Below the pieces are notes generated by a model. That model searched no databases. It worked only from the letters and a program-made list of their open reading frames with translations, and was not told the DNA's origin. Shown here in pieces: positions 8,354 to 17,288 of a DNA stretch of 40,877 nt (the first letter of the stretch is position 1; the number at the start of each line of letters is the position of its first letter). The DNA comes from a bacterium (GTDB taxonomy: Bacteria; Bacillota_A; Clostridia; Lachnospirales; Lachnospiraceae), in the NCBI GenBank assembly GCA_004562915.1, contig SFQZ01000054.1, positions 1-40,877 of the forward strand, in the 5' to 3' direction. A program made the translations under genes and the position numbers.

Positions 8354-9231
8354 TCCGTATTCTCCTCCCGTTCGATCAGTCCGTATTTTTTCTTGATACG
8401 TTCCAGCTTTTCCAGCATGGGACGACTAAGAAACCATAAGAATATTACCGTGGATATGGCATGGACCAAATCCACCGGTGCACCTGAAATATAGTATGCG
8501 ATCAGGCTGCTTTTCGTAATATAGCCGTATGACATGAGAATGCTGGCAGGATTCATAATTCCCCCGAAAATAAAAAACACACTCAGAAAACCATAAATAC
8601 AGAGACTGCTTTTCTTTGGTTTTAATATGCCTTTGCGGAACAACATACCTGCAAGGAATCCGATCATTCCATACGCAAACATTTGCCATGGAGTCCACGG
8701 TCCCTGTCCCATGAACATATTGGATACCAACATAATGATACATGCAACCAGAAAACCTGCTTCCCCACCAAAAGAAACTCCGGTAATAATCACAACTGCC
8801 GCTATCGGTTTAAAATTCGGTATCATAAAAAATGCTGCTCTGCCTGCCACTCCGATGGCTGCCAATACAGAAATCACCATCATTTCCCGGGGCTGGGGTT
8901 TTCTGCCTTCAAACACCATAAAAAACGGAACCATGGCATAAATAATAATCAGTAGGCTAAACAGGAGATATTTTCTCCCATGATACTCATGCACAAGTAC
9001 AAAGAGAAGTAATGGTGTCAGAATCAGAAAACCGATGAGAGATATCCACGTTCTTCGTGGAATCTTATGTTTTTTCACCGCAGCGATCAAAAAACCGTCA
9101 GACGGCAGAGAATATTCCAGCAGATCCTCTCTGTCCTGTTCTTCCTCTTTTTCCTGTTCTGTCTCCGAACCCTCTTTCTCCTCTCCCCAAAACCTGTCCA
9201 TAAATCTGTCTAAAGATTTTCCTTCAAGCAT
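8350..9231 (-). CDS. ECF transporter S component (substrate-binding membrane subunit), putative corrinoid specificity
   Basis: A 293-residue integral membrane protein. Residues 1-60 form an unusually long cytoplasmic head rich in Glu and Asp. About six hydrophobic helices follow from about residue 63. The segment around GQGPWTPWQMFAYGMIG (about 176-192) is the typical helix of ECF S components. S components bind the vitamin and deliver it to the shared EcfT/EcfA engine; here all parts are encoded together, so this is a group I, dedicated system. The substrate is inferred to be a corrinoid from the cobalamin riboswitches and the transcobalamin-like partner proteins. The start overlaps the ATPase gene by 22 bases. 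Confidence 0.82.
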   Translation of the reverse strand: MLEGKSLDRFMDRFWGEEKEGSETEQEKEEEQDREDLLEYSLPSDGFLIAAVKKHKIPRRTWISLIGFLILTPLLLFVLVHEYHGRKYLLFSLLIIIYAMVPFFMVFEGRKPQPREMMVISVLAAIGVAGRAAFFMIPNFKPIAAVVIITGVSFGGEAGFLVACIIMLVSNMFMGQGPWTPWQMFAYGMIGFLAGMLFRKGILKPKKSSLCIYGFLSVFFIFGGIMNPASILMSYGYITKSSLIAYYISGAPVDLVHAISTVIFLWFLSRPMLEKLERIKKKYGLIEREENTE

Positions 9232-10913
9232 CTTATAACATCCTTTCCTGTGACAGCCTCCGGAAAATAATGCCTTGCCATACGGTTTGCTGCCGTGGTA
9301 TAAAAATTATTTCCCGCAAAAAATTCTCTCGCCGGTTTGCTAGTCACTTCATACCCATCGAAAAAAAGCCCCACCCGGTCTGCATATTCCGCTACAAACT
9401 CCACATCATGCGATATCATGAAAATCGTAATTCCATGCTCCTGCAGTTTTTTCAGTACTTTTCCCAACTCTTCTTTGTATTCTGCATCCAGACCCTTTGT
9501 AGGTTCATCCATAAGAAGCAGACGCGGACGAAGCAAAAGTACTTTCGCCAGTGCCAGTCTTTGCTGCTCTCCTCCGCTCAGATCATAGGGATGACGCTGC
9601 AGAAGCCCTTCCAGATTTGTCAGACTGACAATTCCCTCTATAGCTTCCGCTTTCTTCATATCAATGGAATATTCATCAGATTTTTTATCCTTTTTTCCGC
9701 CGATCATAGCATACAGATCTTCTTTCACTGTCTTTTTCACAAACATACTCTGGGGATTCTGCGGAAGTACACCCAAATATCCACGATATAGTTCCATATC
9801 CGAATATTTTCTGATATCTTTTCCATTCAGCAAAATTTTCCCTCTATAAGGCTGGCGGACACGTCCCAGCAACGACAATGCTGTACTCTTTCCCGTACCG
9901 TTTCCTCCTACCAGCGCATAGAATTCCCCCTGCTCCACCCGCAAGGACATCCCACATACGATATCAGGAGAATTTTTCTCATATCGAAACCAGACATCTT
10001 CCATGTGTATTGCAGGAATCGTTCTGTCTTTTTTTCCATCCTTTTGTCTATCCGTTTGTGGAATCACGATTTCTTTGCCATCCAGAATACGGCTTATCCA
10101 CCGTCTGCCCGCACTGACCGTGAGCGGACATTCCTCCTGCGTATCTGTCTCCATAAAAATCTGCATAGGCACTGGCATGGAAAGAAACATTCCATGATCC
10201 TCTTCTTTCAATTTTCTTCCAATCTCTCCAGGAGTTCCCTGCGTCAGAAGCTCTCCTTTATCCATAACAAACACTTGATCAGCCCACGGGATTACATCCT
10301 GCAGACGATGTTCTGTAAGGATCACTGTTGTCCCGATATCCCGGTTGATTTTTTTCACAGTCTCCAGAAAATCAGAAGCCGCAATGGGATCCAGCTGGGA
10401 AGTCGGTTCATCCAAAATCAAAAGTCTGGGATGCATAGCCATAATAGCCGCCAGATTCAGAAGCTGTTTCTGTCCGCCCGAAAGTCCTTCCACATTTTTC
10501 ATAAACCAGTTATGAATCCCAAAATAACTGGCCATCTCTGCTACCCGCAGCCGGATTGTCGGAGTGTCATACCCCAGACTTTCCAGCCCAAATGCCAGTT
10601 CATGCCACACCTTATCCGTAACGATCTGATTTTCCGGATTCTGAAGCACAAACCCGATTTCACTGCTCTGAGTTCTGTTGTCCACTTTTTCGAGAGATTT
10701 TCCTCTGTACAGGATTTCTCCGCTTTTCTCCCCGTGAGGTGCAAGCACACTCTTCAACTGCCGAAGGAGCGTACTTTTTCCACAGCCACTTTTTCCACAT
10801 AATACATTCAGACTTCCCTCTTCAATGGATAACGAAATACTTTTTAATGATTTTTCCTCTCCGGGATACGCAAAAGAAAAATTATTAATCTCAACAATAC
10901 TCTGGTTCATCAT
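9210..10913 (-). CDS. ECF transporter ATPase with two fused ABC domains (EcfA-EcfA')
   Basis: One chain carries two complete ABC ATPase domains that drive the transporter. Domain 1 has Walker A GKSGCGKS, signature LSGGQKQLLNLA and Walker B LLILDEPTSQLD. Domain 2 has GGNGTGKST, LSGGEQQRLALA and LLLMDEPTKGLD. Most ECF systems use two separate ATPases; the fused form is common in Firmicutes vitamin cassettes. The reading frame is open as far as 10940, but the tandem ATG at 10913/10910 fits better: a GGGAGAG site lies just upstream and the family normally starts close to NQSIVEINNFSF. The gene overlaps the end of the EcfT gene. Confidence 0.93.
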   Translation of the reverse strand: MMNQSIVEINNFSFAYPGEEKSLKSISLSIEEGSLNVLCGKSGCGKSTLLRQLKSVLAPHGEKSGEILYRGKSLEKVDNRTQSSEIGFVLQNPENQIVTDKVWHELAFGLESLGYDTPTIRLRVAEMASYFGIHNWFMKNVEGLSGGQKQLLNLAAIMAMHPRLLILDEPTSQLDPIAASDFLETVKKINRDIGTTVILTEHRLQDVIPWADQVFVMDKGELLTQGTPGEIGRKLKEEDHGMFLSMPVPMQIFMETDTQEECPLTVSAGRRWISRILDGKEIVIPQTDRQKDGKKDRTIPAIHMEDVWFRYEKNSPDIVCGMSLRVEQGEFYALVGGNGTGKSTALSLLGRVRQPYRGKILLNGKDIRKYSDMELYRGYLGVLPQNPQSMFVKKTVKEDLYAMIGGKKDKKSDEYSIDMKKAEAIEGIVSLTNLEGLLQRHPYDLSGGEQQRLALAKVLLLRPRLLLMDEPTKGLDAEYKEELGKVLKKLQEHGITIFMISHDVEFVAEYADRVGLFFDGYEVTSKPAREFFAGNNFYTTAANRMARHYFPEAVTGKDVIRCLKENL

Positions 10914-11907
10914 TCTTTGTCTCTCCCGCCATTTCTTCATATATACTCCGGTATGTTACCGTAATCTCTTTTCCCACAGCTTTTCTGCTTCTCTCCATAG
11001 CAATATTCTCGGTAATACCAAGCACAGGCGGTATCATACAGAACACGAAAAACGCCGCAAATGTGAGAATGCTGAGAGGCATCGAACAATCTACCGGAGC
11101 CATCCGTCCCTGTACAGTAACGCCCGCCAGCAATATTCGTGGATTATATTGTGCAAATGCCGCTCCTTGAGAACATCCGTAAGAAAATACGCAAAATAGT
11201 CCCAATAGTATCAATCCAGCCACCTTATCTCTTTTATCAAAACGGTATATAGAAAAAGCGGTTCTCCCTTTCAGTCCATATCCCCGGCTCTTCATAGAAT
11301 CGGCAGTTTCGATTGCATTTTCCAGTGCCCATGTAACCAGAATTGAAAAAATATTCAATCCATATTTTATCTTTCTGATGATACCGGCATTGGAAATATC
11401 TCTTCCTGCACATTTCTGACCATTCCGAATCATCTTAAGCTGTCTTCCGAATCTTGGTACGAACCGCAAGGCCATAGAGAGAATCAGTGACATAGCCGGT
11501 ATGATTCTTCCAAAAAGATAAATAAACTTATCACTTGTCATCACTTTGTTATAACAGGAGAACCAAAGAATCACAATAAACATTACACACCCCAGAACCA
11601 GCCCATAAATCAAAGCCTCCAGTGTTACCCAGTTTCCACTGCTCTCGATATACAAAAGAGGGGTAACACCATAATGATTAAACATGGGATTCAGTAAAGC
11701 CACGATCAAAAGTCCCGGAAGTGTGCACAAAAGATTCATCTTGAGTACCTTTCTCCATCCATTCAGAACAACCCCGTAGACCACTGCGCCTACAAACGAA
11801 ACCATCAAAAACACCGGATGCTGCACAAACATGGTAAATGCAAGAACGCTGCAAAAATAAAAGAAATTAAGAACGGGATGACAACGGGAAAATGCATCCT
11901 TCATCAA
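10891..11907 (-). CDS. ECF transporter T component (EcfT/CbiQ family)
   Basis: This is the 338-residue membrane scaffold subunit that couples the ATPase to the S component. Five or more hydrophobic helices are evident. A coupling helix carries the conserved Ser-Arg-Gly motif in ADSMKSRGYGLKGR (about residues 225-238), which docks into the ABC subunits. The start overlaps the stop of the upstream lipoprotein gene by 4 bases, and the 3' end overlaps the ATPase gene, so translation is coupled through this part of the operon. CbiQ-type proteins serve several vitamins and metals, so the substrate must be read from context. Confidence 0.88.
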   Translation of the reverse strand: MMKDAFSRCHPVLNFFYFCSVLAFTMFVQHPVFLMVSFVGAVVYGVVLNGWRKVLKMNLLCTLPGLLIVALLNPMFNHYGVTPLLYIESSGNWVTLEALIYGLVLGCVMFIVILWFSCYNKVMTSDKFIYLFGRIIPAMSLILSMALRFVPRFGRQLKMIRNGQKCAGRDISNAGIIRKIKYGLNIFSILVTWALENAIETADSMKSRGYGLKGRTAFSIYRFDKRDKVAGLILLGLFCVFSYGCSQGAAFAQYNPRILLAGVTVQGRMAPVDCSMPLSILTFAAFFVFCMIPPVLGITENIAMERSRKAVGKEITVTYRSIYEEMAGETKNDEPEYC

Positions 11908-13085
11908 TATTCGCCTCCGCCTATATCAACGCCAAGATCACAGGTATATTTCCATTCAATATTATCCCCGTCTTCCACATCATAACTGGAACATCCATAG
12001 TTTGGATACCATCCGTTTACTCTGTACATCCATCCTGATTTCTGGCCGCAGTCAAATTCATACAACTGATTGATTCCTTCTATATAATAGCTGCCATACA
12101 TGGGAGTATAACGAGATGACATATGAATCCCCGTATCCGCACAGACACGTTTCAATACGTCAAATACTGTCTCTCCCGGTGTAAACTCCACCTCAGAAGG
12201 ATACAATATCCATCCGTTAGACGGAACAAATTCTGCTTTGGACTGAGTCAGATTATCCCAGTTGTTCAAAATCGTGGAGCATTCAATAGAAATCGTACAT
12301 GTATGTACATTGTTTTCCTGTGACACCTCACCAGAACTGTCCTGGCTCTCTTCTTGTTTTTCACTTCCAGATGTACTTTCAGATGTTTGACCGGATGAAG
12401 TCTCATCGGTGTCTGAGTCAGCTTCATCTGTTTTTTCCGATGTATTCGTTTTATCATCTGAATCATCAGCTATATTCTTATCCTGATCCTGTTTCTCTAA
12501 TGCTTCCTGAGACTTACCGCCTACCAGATAATAGGTGTCCCCTGTCTCTGTCACCTGAAACCTCAGCCTGGTGACTGTTTTTTCCCCATTTACAGCATCT
12601 GCAATCTCTGCATCCGTCATTTTATATACTTTTTTATTCTGATATTTACAGCATATGACAGTATCTGCATCCCATTTTTCTTCCAACGTGATTTCCAGAG
12701 TGGCCGGTGCCGCCATATGCATGGTCTCCAGATGTATTCCCATTCCGACAGAAGCATTATTTGCTGCTTTTTTTACCGTTTCTGTCTTCTCATCCTCTAA
12801 TGTAACTTTCAGATTCTGTTCCTGCGGATTCTTGATCATTCTTCCATTATAAATCCATACATAACTGAATTCATCTCCTTCTCCGCAAAACTTAAACTCG
12901 CCCTCTTTTCCTGCAATGGTCTTCATCTCTTCTTCCGTGATGATTCCATCCTCAGGAATCTGATTTATTTCCTGCAGTACTTCTGTTTCAGCCTGCTCCG
13001 CTTCTTTTTTATCAAAACACGCTGTCAGACCCAGACAGAGCAAAAAAATCAGAAAAAAACCTGCCACTTTTTTTATCCATCTCAT
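11904..13085 (-). CDS. DUF4430 lipoprotein, probable transporter-side corrinoid-binding protein
   Basis: A secreted lipoprotein of 393 residues. The start is set at 13085, because a GGAGGT site sits 6 bases before that ATG and lies inside the longer open frame that begins at 13106. The signal peptide ends in the lipobox LTAC (Cys23). A mixed domain follows (about 40-200), then a Ser/Thr/Asp/Glu-rich linker (about 200-260), then a C-terminal DUF4430 domain (about 265-393) with the hallmarks GETVFDVLKRV, SGWMYRVNGWYPNYG and DGDNIEWKYT. DUF4430 is the fold of the C-terminal domain of intrinsic factor and transcobalamin. Lying directly upstream of EcfT, it probably hands ligand to the membrane subunit. 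Function is inferred. Confidence 0.85.
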   Translation of the reverse strand: MRWIKKVAGFFLIFLLCLGLTACFDKKEAEQAETEVLQEINQIPEDGIITEEEMKTIAGKEGEFKFCGEGDEFSYVWIYNGRMIKNPQEQNLKVTLEDEKTETVKKAANNASVGMGIHLETMHMAAPATLEITLEEKWDADTVICCKYQNKKVYKMTDAEIADAVNGEKTVTRLRFQVTETGDTYYLVGGKSQEALEKQDQDKNIADDSDDKTNTSEKTDEADSDTDETSSGQTSESTSGSEKQEESQDSSGEVSQENNVHTCTISIECSTILNNWDNLTQSKAEFVPSNGWILYPSEVEFTPGETVFDVLKRVCADTGIHMSSRYTPMYGSYYIEGINQLYEFDCGQKSGWMYRVNGWYPNYGCSSYDVEDGDNIEWKYTCDLGVDIGGGEY

Positions 13086-13110
13086 ATAATTACCTCCAGA
13101 TAACATGATA

Positions 13111-13151
13111 AGGGAGTTCCGACAATCTCCTGTCAGACTGCCGGTCTCCCT
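13111..13151 (-). other. Intercistronic hairpin between surface protein and lipoprotein genes
   Basis: In the 76 bases between the stop of the 1368-residue protein and the lipoprotein start, AGGGAG/CTCCCT and an inner CCGACA/TGCCGG (one mismatch) form a long stem. No T run follows on the minus strand, so it is not a classical terminator. It separates the surface-protein genes from the transporter genes and could act as an RNA-processing or stability element that sets unequal expression. That role is inference. Confidence 0.5.
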
Positions 13152-13161
13152 CTTATACCTG

Positions 13162-16100
13162 TTATTTCTTTCTTCTTATCATCCAGATACAGAAAAACAA
13201 TAGCACAATTCCGGAAACCACACACAGAACATAAGGCACATTTTCCAGTGAAAGAATCCTATGTCCTGATGTTTCCACTTCGTCTGTATTTTCTTCCTTT
13301 TCTGCCAAATCCACATCTGTACTGCCTGTATCCGGCTGATATTCCTCACCGTCAAAACTCCAGCTGCCTTCCTCTTTCTCTTCTTCTAGTTCATCAAAGG
13401 TCTCATCATTCGCAGCAGAAGCGGATGAATCTCCTGAAGCTTTGGATGAAGTCACCGACTTTGTAGATGCAGATTTGGAAATTCCGCCTGCCGTTACCGC
13501 AGTTGTCTTTCCTGTCGTCACAGTTTTGTCTGATGCAGTATTCTTGTCTGTTGTTCCACTCTGGGAATTTCCCTGGGATGATGAACTGTTTTCAAGACCT
13601 GTTCCGCTATTATCACCATTACCGCCTTCTTTCACCGTCATATCCGACATATCATAGAGGCTGGTCTTTCCTTCTGTAAAACGTTTATATGCAGTCAGCG
13701 CATAATAAGCCTGTTCAGTTGCCATACCATTGACTGTACCGGCTTCAGCCCCTCCATTGTTGGCAGCACCTGCCTTCACATGCATAAAACCACTGTTTCC
13801 AATATGATAGGAAATCAGATTTTCCACCAGCCAATGACCGTCTTTGATAAATCTGGCATCTGTCATAGGGTCAATTCCCGCTGCACAAAGGCCTGTAAGT
13901 ACCTGGGCACAGGATTCTGATGTCTCCGCATTCATCGTGGAATATCCACCGGTTCCATTCTGAATTGTACTTAGCCGGTTTATCGCACGATCCATGGCTG
14001 CCGTAACATTTTGATACCCGTTCTTATTGTAATAAGGAGCCAAAGCCTGCAAAGCCATTCCGGTTATATCCGGATCCGCATTGTCCCCCTGCATGGTCCA
14101 GCCACCATCGCTGCACTCTGCATTCAAAATACAATCTAACAGTTTTTGTTTTGTGGTAAGGTTACCTACCCCCGAAACTTTCGGAAAATCATATTCTTCT
14201 TTTGCATTCACAGCAATCAGCGCCCATATCGGACCATTAATTCCCTGCTTTGTCACATTGTCAAAATTTGACAGATAAGAAAACAGATTATAACCTGCCA
14301 CATCTCTCGGATCTTTTCCAATTGCCGTCATAACCAGAATCATCTTGGAATACTCCGTGTACAGAGCTGTATTCGTCAGCTTTCCATTATTTTCTTTCAG
14401 GTAGTTGGCAATATGATTATAGTATGTCGTAAAATAAGGAGCATTCAGGTCTTTTCCACTTCTTGCCAGCCCCAGTACAAACCATTCACTGCCTTTTGCC
14501 GGATTGGTGTCCAGTGAAAGCATATACGCAGAAGTTTCTTGCATTACCTGATCCACTGATTTTGTCAGAGTATTTGCCTGATCTGTAACAGTAATCCTAC
14601 ATACTGCATTTATGGAGGAATTGGCTTTCAGTGAAACTGTAATATCTGCAGTCCCGGGAGCCATCCCTTTTATCTTTCCATTTTCGTCAACCTGAACAAC
14701 AGATGCATCCGAGCTCTTGAACTTCAATTCTTTATTGACCGTAGCGTTCACAGGTTTGTATTCTACTGTAAGCGATATGCTGCTCCCGATTCCTACAGAT
14801 GCTGTCTTTGGCACTGTAATCCCTGTTACTTTGATGGGATTATCCACAATCAACATTCTGCCTGTATGTGCTGTCTTAAAAGTAAGAATGTTCTCCTCAT
14901 ATTTACCTGTCAGTTCCTTTAATGTTATATTTCCATTTCCACTGACAGCCACTGTATCTGCTTTGGGGTTATCCAGGGTTCCCACATCTCTTAGATTCAC
15001 GGAAAACTCCTGACTTTTCTCAGGTTTATAGGTCTTCCCTGTACGAATATCTTCGTAGGAGATTTCTTTATTCAAAATAATCTTTGCCAGTGAAGAATAT
15101 TTGTCCTTCACTGCATTCTCTATCAACGCATCACTTTCGGCATCTTTAACCACCAGTCGTACAAACCATCCGGCCGAAATACTGATGTTATCCGATGTCT
15201 GTATATTCTGCCGGATCCACTCTCTGATATTTTCCAGAGAATCCTGTGTCTCCTGTGGCAATTGATCTGTGATATCACTGTTCATCTCTTCACAGACGTT
15301 GGAAACTGTTACAAAATCCTGCAGCATCTGTGAATGTAAATCAAATTTCTGTGACTTATGAACATCATTGATTGTACTTTCAATACATGCAAGTGCATCT
15401 TCAGAAATCTCTTCCATTCGGGTTACAGTACTATCTCCCAGCTGTGACTTCTGCTCTTGTGAAAGTTCACTATAATCATTCCACAGTGCAACGGCTTCTT
15501 CCACATTTTCTATCGTCACAGAAGAAGAAAACTCTCGGATTTTAGTCTGTACATTGATAATTTCTTTTTTAAGCTCTTCTATTTGACGTTCCAGATTCAG
15601 AAGTCTTGCATAAAGATTTTCATCTACCTTTCCCTTTTCATCTATTGTAAGGGCATCATAGGCATCTCTTGCTTCCTGAATCTGTTGTGTATGCTCCAAA
15701 GACACCACAGACAAGGCCGGAAGCTCTTTCAACAATTGATTTGCAGCTGCAATATTTTTCTGTTTTTCAAAAATGATATCTGCTTCTTTTTTCAGCAAAG
15801 TCAGCTTATTCACTTTTTCTTTGCTGATCTTATCTTTTACCACATCCGAAAGATTCGAATATTCTTCCCAGATTTCCATGACTGCATGGGCATTTTCCTC
15901 TGCAATCTTTCCCGCTTCAGGAAGTTTATCGATCTTATCTTCCATAGCTAATGCCAGTTCTACCGTATCACCAACCAGTACTTTACAGACTGCCGATACA
16001 CCGCCTTTTGTCATTACAGTAATATCCGCAGTTCCTGATTTCACTGCTGTTATAATTCCCTGGTTGTCAACTATGGCAACCGTTTCATTACTGCTGGCAT

Positions 16101-17268
16101 AAGTAATCGCCAATGTTTCCGTAGCATTCTCCGGCTGATAGCTTTTTACGTAAATCTGAACCTTCTGCTGTACCTCCATAGAGGCGTTGGACATGTTCAG
16201 TTCAATTTTTTCAATTGCTCTTACTTTTACCGTCACATGGCAGACTGCAGTCTTCCCGTTCTGTGTGGACACTGTCACATCAGCTTCGCCATTTCCCTTT
16301 GCCGTAAGCAAACCATTCTGATCTACAGACACGATTCCCGGATCAGAGCTCATCCATGACAAGCCCTTCTGGTTAACAGTATCCGGTGTTATCTCTGCTG
16401 TCAGCTGCAGTGTATCGCCGATGGCCAGCGTGACATTCTGTTCATTCAGGATTACGTTATCCGGAAATACCGGTTCTTCCTCAGGCAATGCAGCCAATGC
16501 TGCATTAATTTCCGCCTGTGTGGCATCCAGTTTCTGAAGGCTGGCTATGGCGTTGTTATATGCGGCTTCACAGCCCTCAATGACAAACCAGTTTTCTTTA
16601 TTCTGATTGATGCGGGCAATCTTTCTGGTAAGTGCCGTTTTGTCAGCAACTTCATAATATATTATTGATCCATCCTGATTACATCCTGTCAGATCTTCTC
16701 CATATCCCCAGACTGTAAACTGCAGACGGAATACATCGCCATCCTTAGGGACATACCCATCCATTCCCACACCTGGGAATAGATAGCCACTGTCATTTCC
16801 CACCGAATACATCCAGCCTGACATTCTGGAATAAGAAAACTCACCCAGCCATGCCGTATTTCCAGCATACTCATTTACAGCCGTGTTATTCGGAGGATTT
16901 AAGGTATTGATACCTATTTTTTTAGGACCGATTGTCTGGATACAGGAGGGAATCGAAATGATTCCCTCCTCTGCTCCATGGATACCTGACAGGTAAAAAG
17001 GCGATTCTTTTGCCGTATAACTATATCCTTTTTGTTCCAGAACTCTCCTACAAATATCCGCATAAGTATCCCCCTGCTGAATATCTAACGTATAAGGTTC
17101 TATAAGATATCCCTGACCAATTGAAAAGCGTTCTGCACATACGGTAATGGTTCCCAGGCTGGATGCCGCCTGCACCGGAACTGCAAATCCAAGAATTCCG
17201 GAAAGTGTAAACACCGCAGCCAGCAACAGGGACATCGCATAATTCAATATTCTTTTTCTGCTTTTCAT
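13162..17268 (-). CDS. Giant surface protein: DUF4430, Big2 domains and alpha/alpha toroid, C-terminal membrane anchor
   Basis: A 1368-residue exported protein. In order it has: a signal peptide (1-34, cleavage near VQA); a DUF4430 domain (about 37-190, with SGWMYSVGND and KDGDVFRLQFT); two bacterial Ig-like Big2 domains (about 268-432); a helical spacer (about 435-680); another Ig-like segment; a Big2 domain (about 815-895); and an alpha/alpha toroid (about 898-1209) with repeated LQALAPY- and DGGW-type helices of the terpene cyclase/prenyltransferase fold. A Ser/Thr/Glu-rich stalk and one C-terminal helix (about 1344-1363, tail RRKK) end the chain. There is no LPXTG motif before that helix, so it is probably membrane-anchored. 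Pairing DUF4430 with the toroid matches intrinsic factor/transcobalamin, which suggests corrinoid capture. The ribosome site is weak. Confidence 0.85.
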   Translation of the reverse strand: MKSRKRILNYAMSLLLAAVFTLSGILGFAVPVQAASSLGTITVCAERFSIGQGYLIEPYTLDIQQGDTYADICRRVLEQKGYSYTAKESPFYLSGIHGAEEGIISIPSCIQTIGPKKIGINTLNPPNNTAVNEYAGNTAWLGEFSYSRMSGWMYSVGNDSGYLFPGVGMDGYVPKDGDVFRLQFTVWGYGEDLTGCNQDGSIIYYEVADKTALTRKIARINQNKENWFVIEGCEAAYNNAIASLQKLDATQAEINAALAALPEEEPVFPDNVILNEQNVTLAIGDTLQLTAEITPDTVNQKGLSWMSSDPGIVSVDQNGLLTAKGNGEADVTVSTQNGKTAVCHVTVKVRAIEKIELNMSNASMEVQQKVQIYVKSYQPENATETLAITYASSNETVAIVDNQGIITAVKSGTADITVMTKGGVSAVCKVLVGDTVELALAMEDKIDKLPEAGKIAEENAHAVMEIWEEYSNLSDVVKDKISKEKVNKLTLLKKEADIIFEKQKNIAAANQLLKELPALSVVSLEHTQQIQEARDAYDALTIDEKGKVDENLYARLLNLERQIEELKKEIINVQTKIREFSSSVTIENVEEAVALWNDYSELSQEQKSQLGDSTVTRMEEISEDALACIESTINDVHKSQKFDLHSQMLQDFVTVSNVCEEMNSDITDQLPQETQDSLENIREWIRQNIQTSDNISISAGWFVRLVVKDAESDALIENAVKDKYSSLAKIILNKEISYEDIRTGKTYKPEKSQEFSVNLRDVGTLDNPKADTVAVSGNGNITLKELTGKYEENILTFKTAHTGRMLIVDNPIKVTGITVPKTASVGIGSSISLTVEYKPVNATVNKELKFKSSDASVVQVDENGKIKGMAPGTADITVSLKANSSINAVCRITVTDQANTLTKSVDQVMQETSAYMLSLDTNPAKGSEWFVLGLARSGKDLNAPYFTTYYNHIANYLKENNGKLTNTALYTEYSKMILVMTAIGKDPRDVAGYNLFSYLSNFDNVTKQGINGPIWALIAVNAKEEYDFPKVSGVGNLTTKQKLLDCILNAECSDGGWTMQGDNADPDITGMALQALAPYYNKNGYQNVTAAMDRAINRLSTIQNGTGGYSTMNAETSESCAQVLTGLCAAGIDPMTDARFIKDGHWLVENLISYHIGNSGFMHVKAGAANNGGAEAGTVNGMATEQAYYALTAYKRFTEGKTSLYDMSDMTVKEGGNGDNSGTGLENSSSSQGNSQSGTTDKNTASDKTVTTGKTTAVTAGGISKSASTKSVTSSKASGDSSASAANDETFDELEEEKEEGSWSFDGEEYQPDTGSTDVDLAEKEENTDEVETSGHRILSLENVPYVLCVVSGIVLLFFCIWMIRRKK

Positions 17269-17288
17269 AATCTATCAGACTCTTTCTT

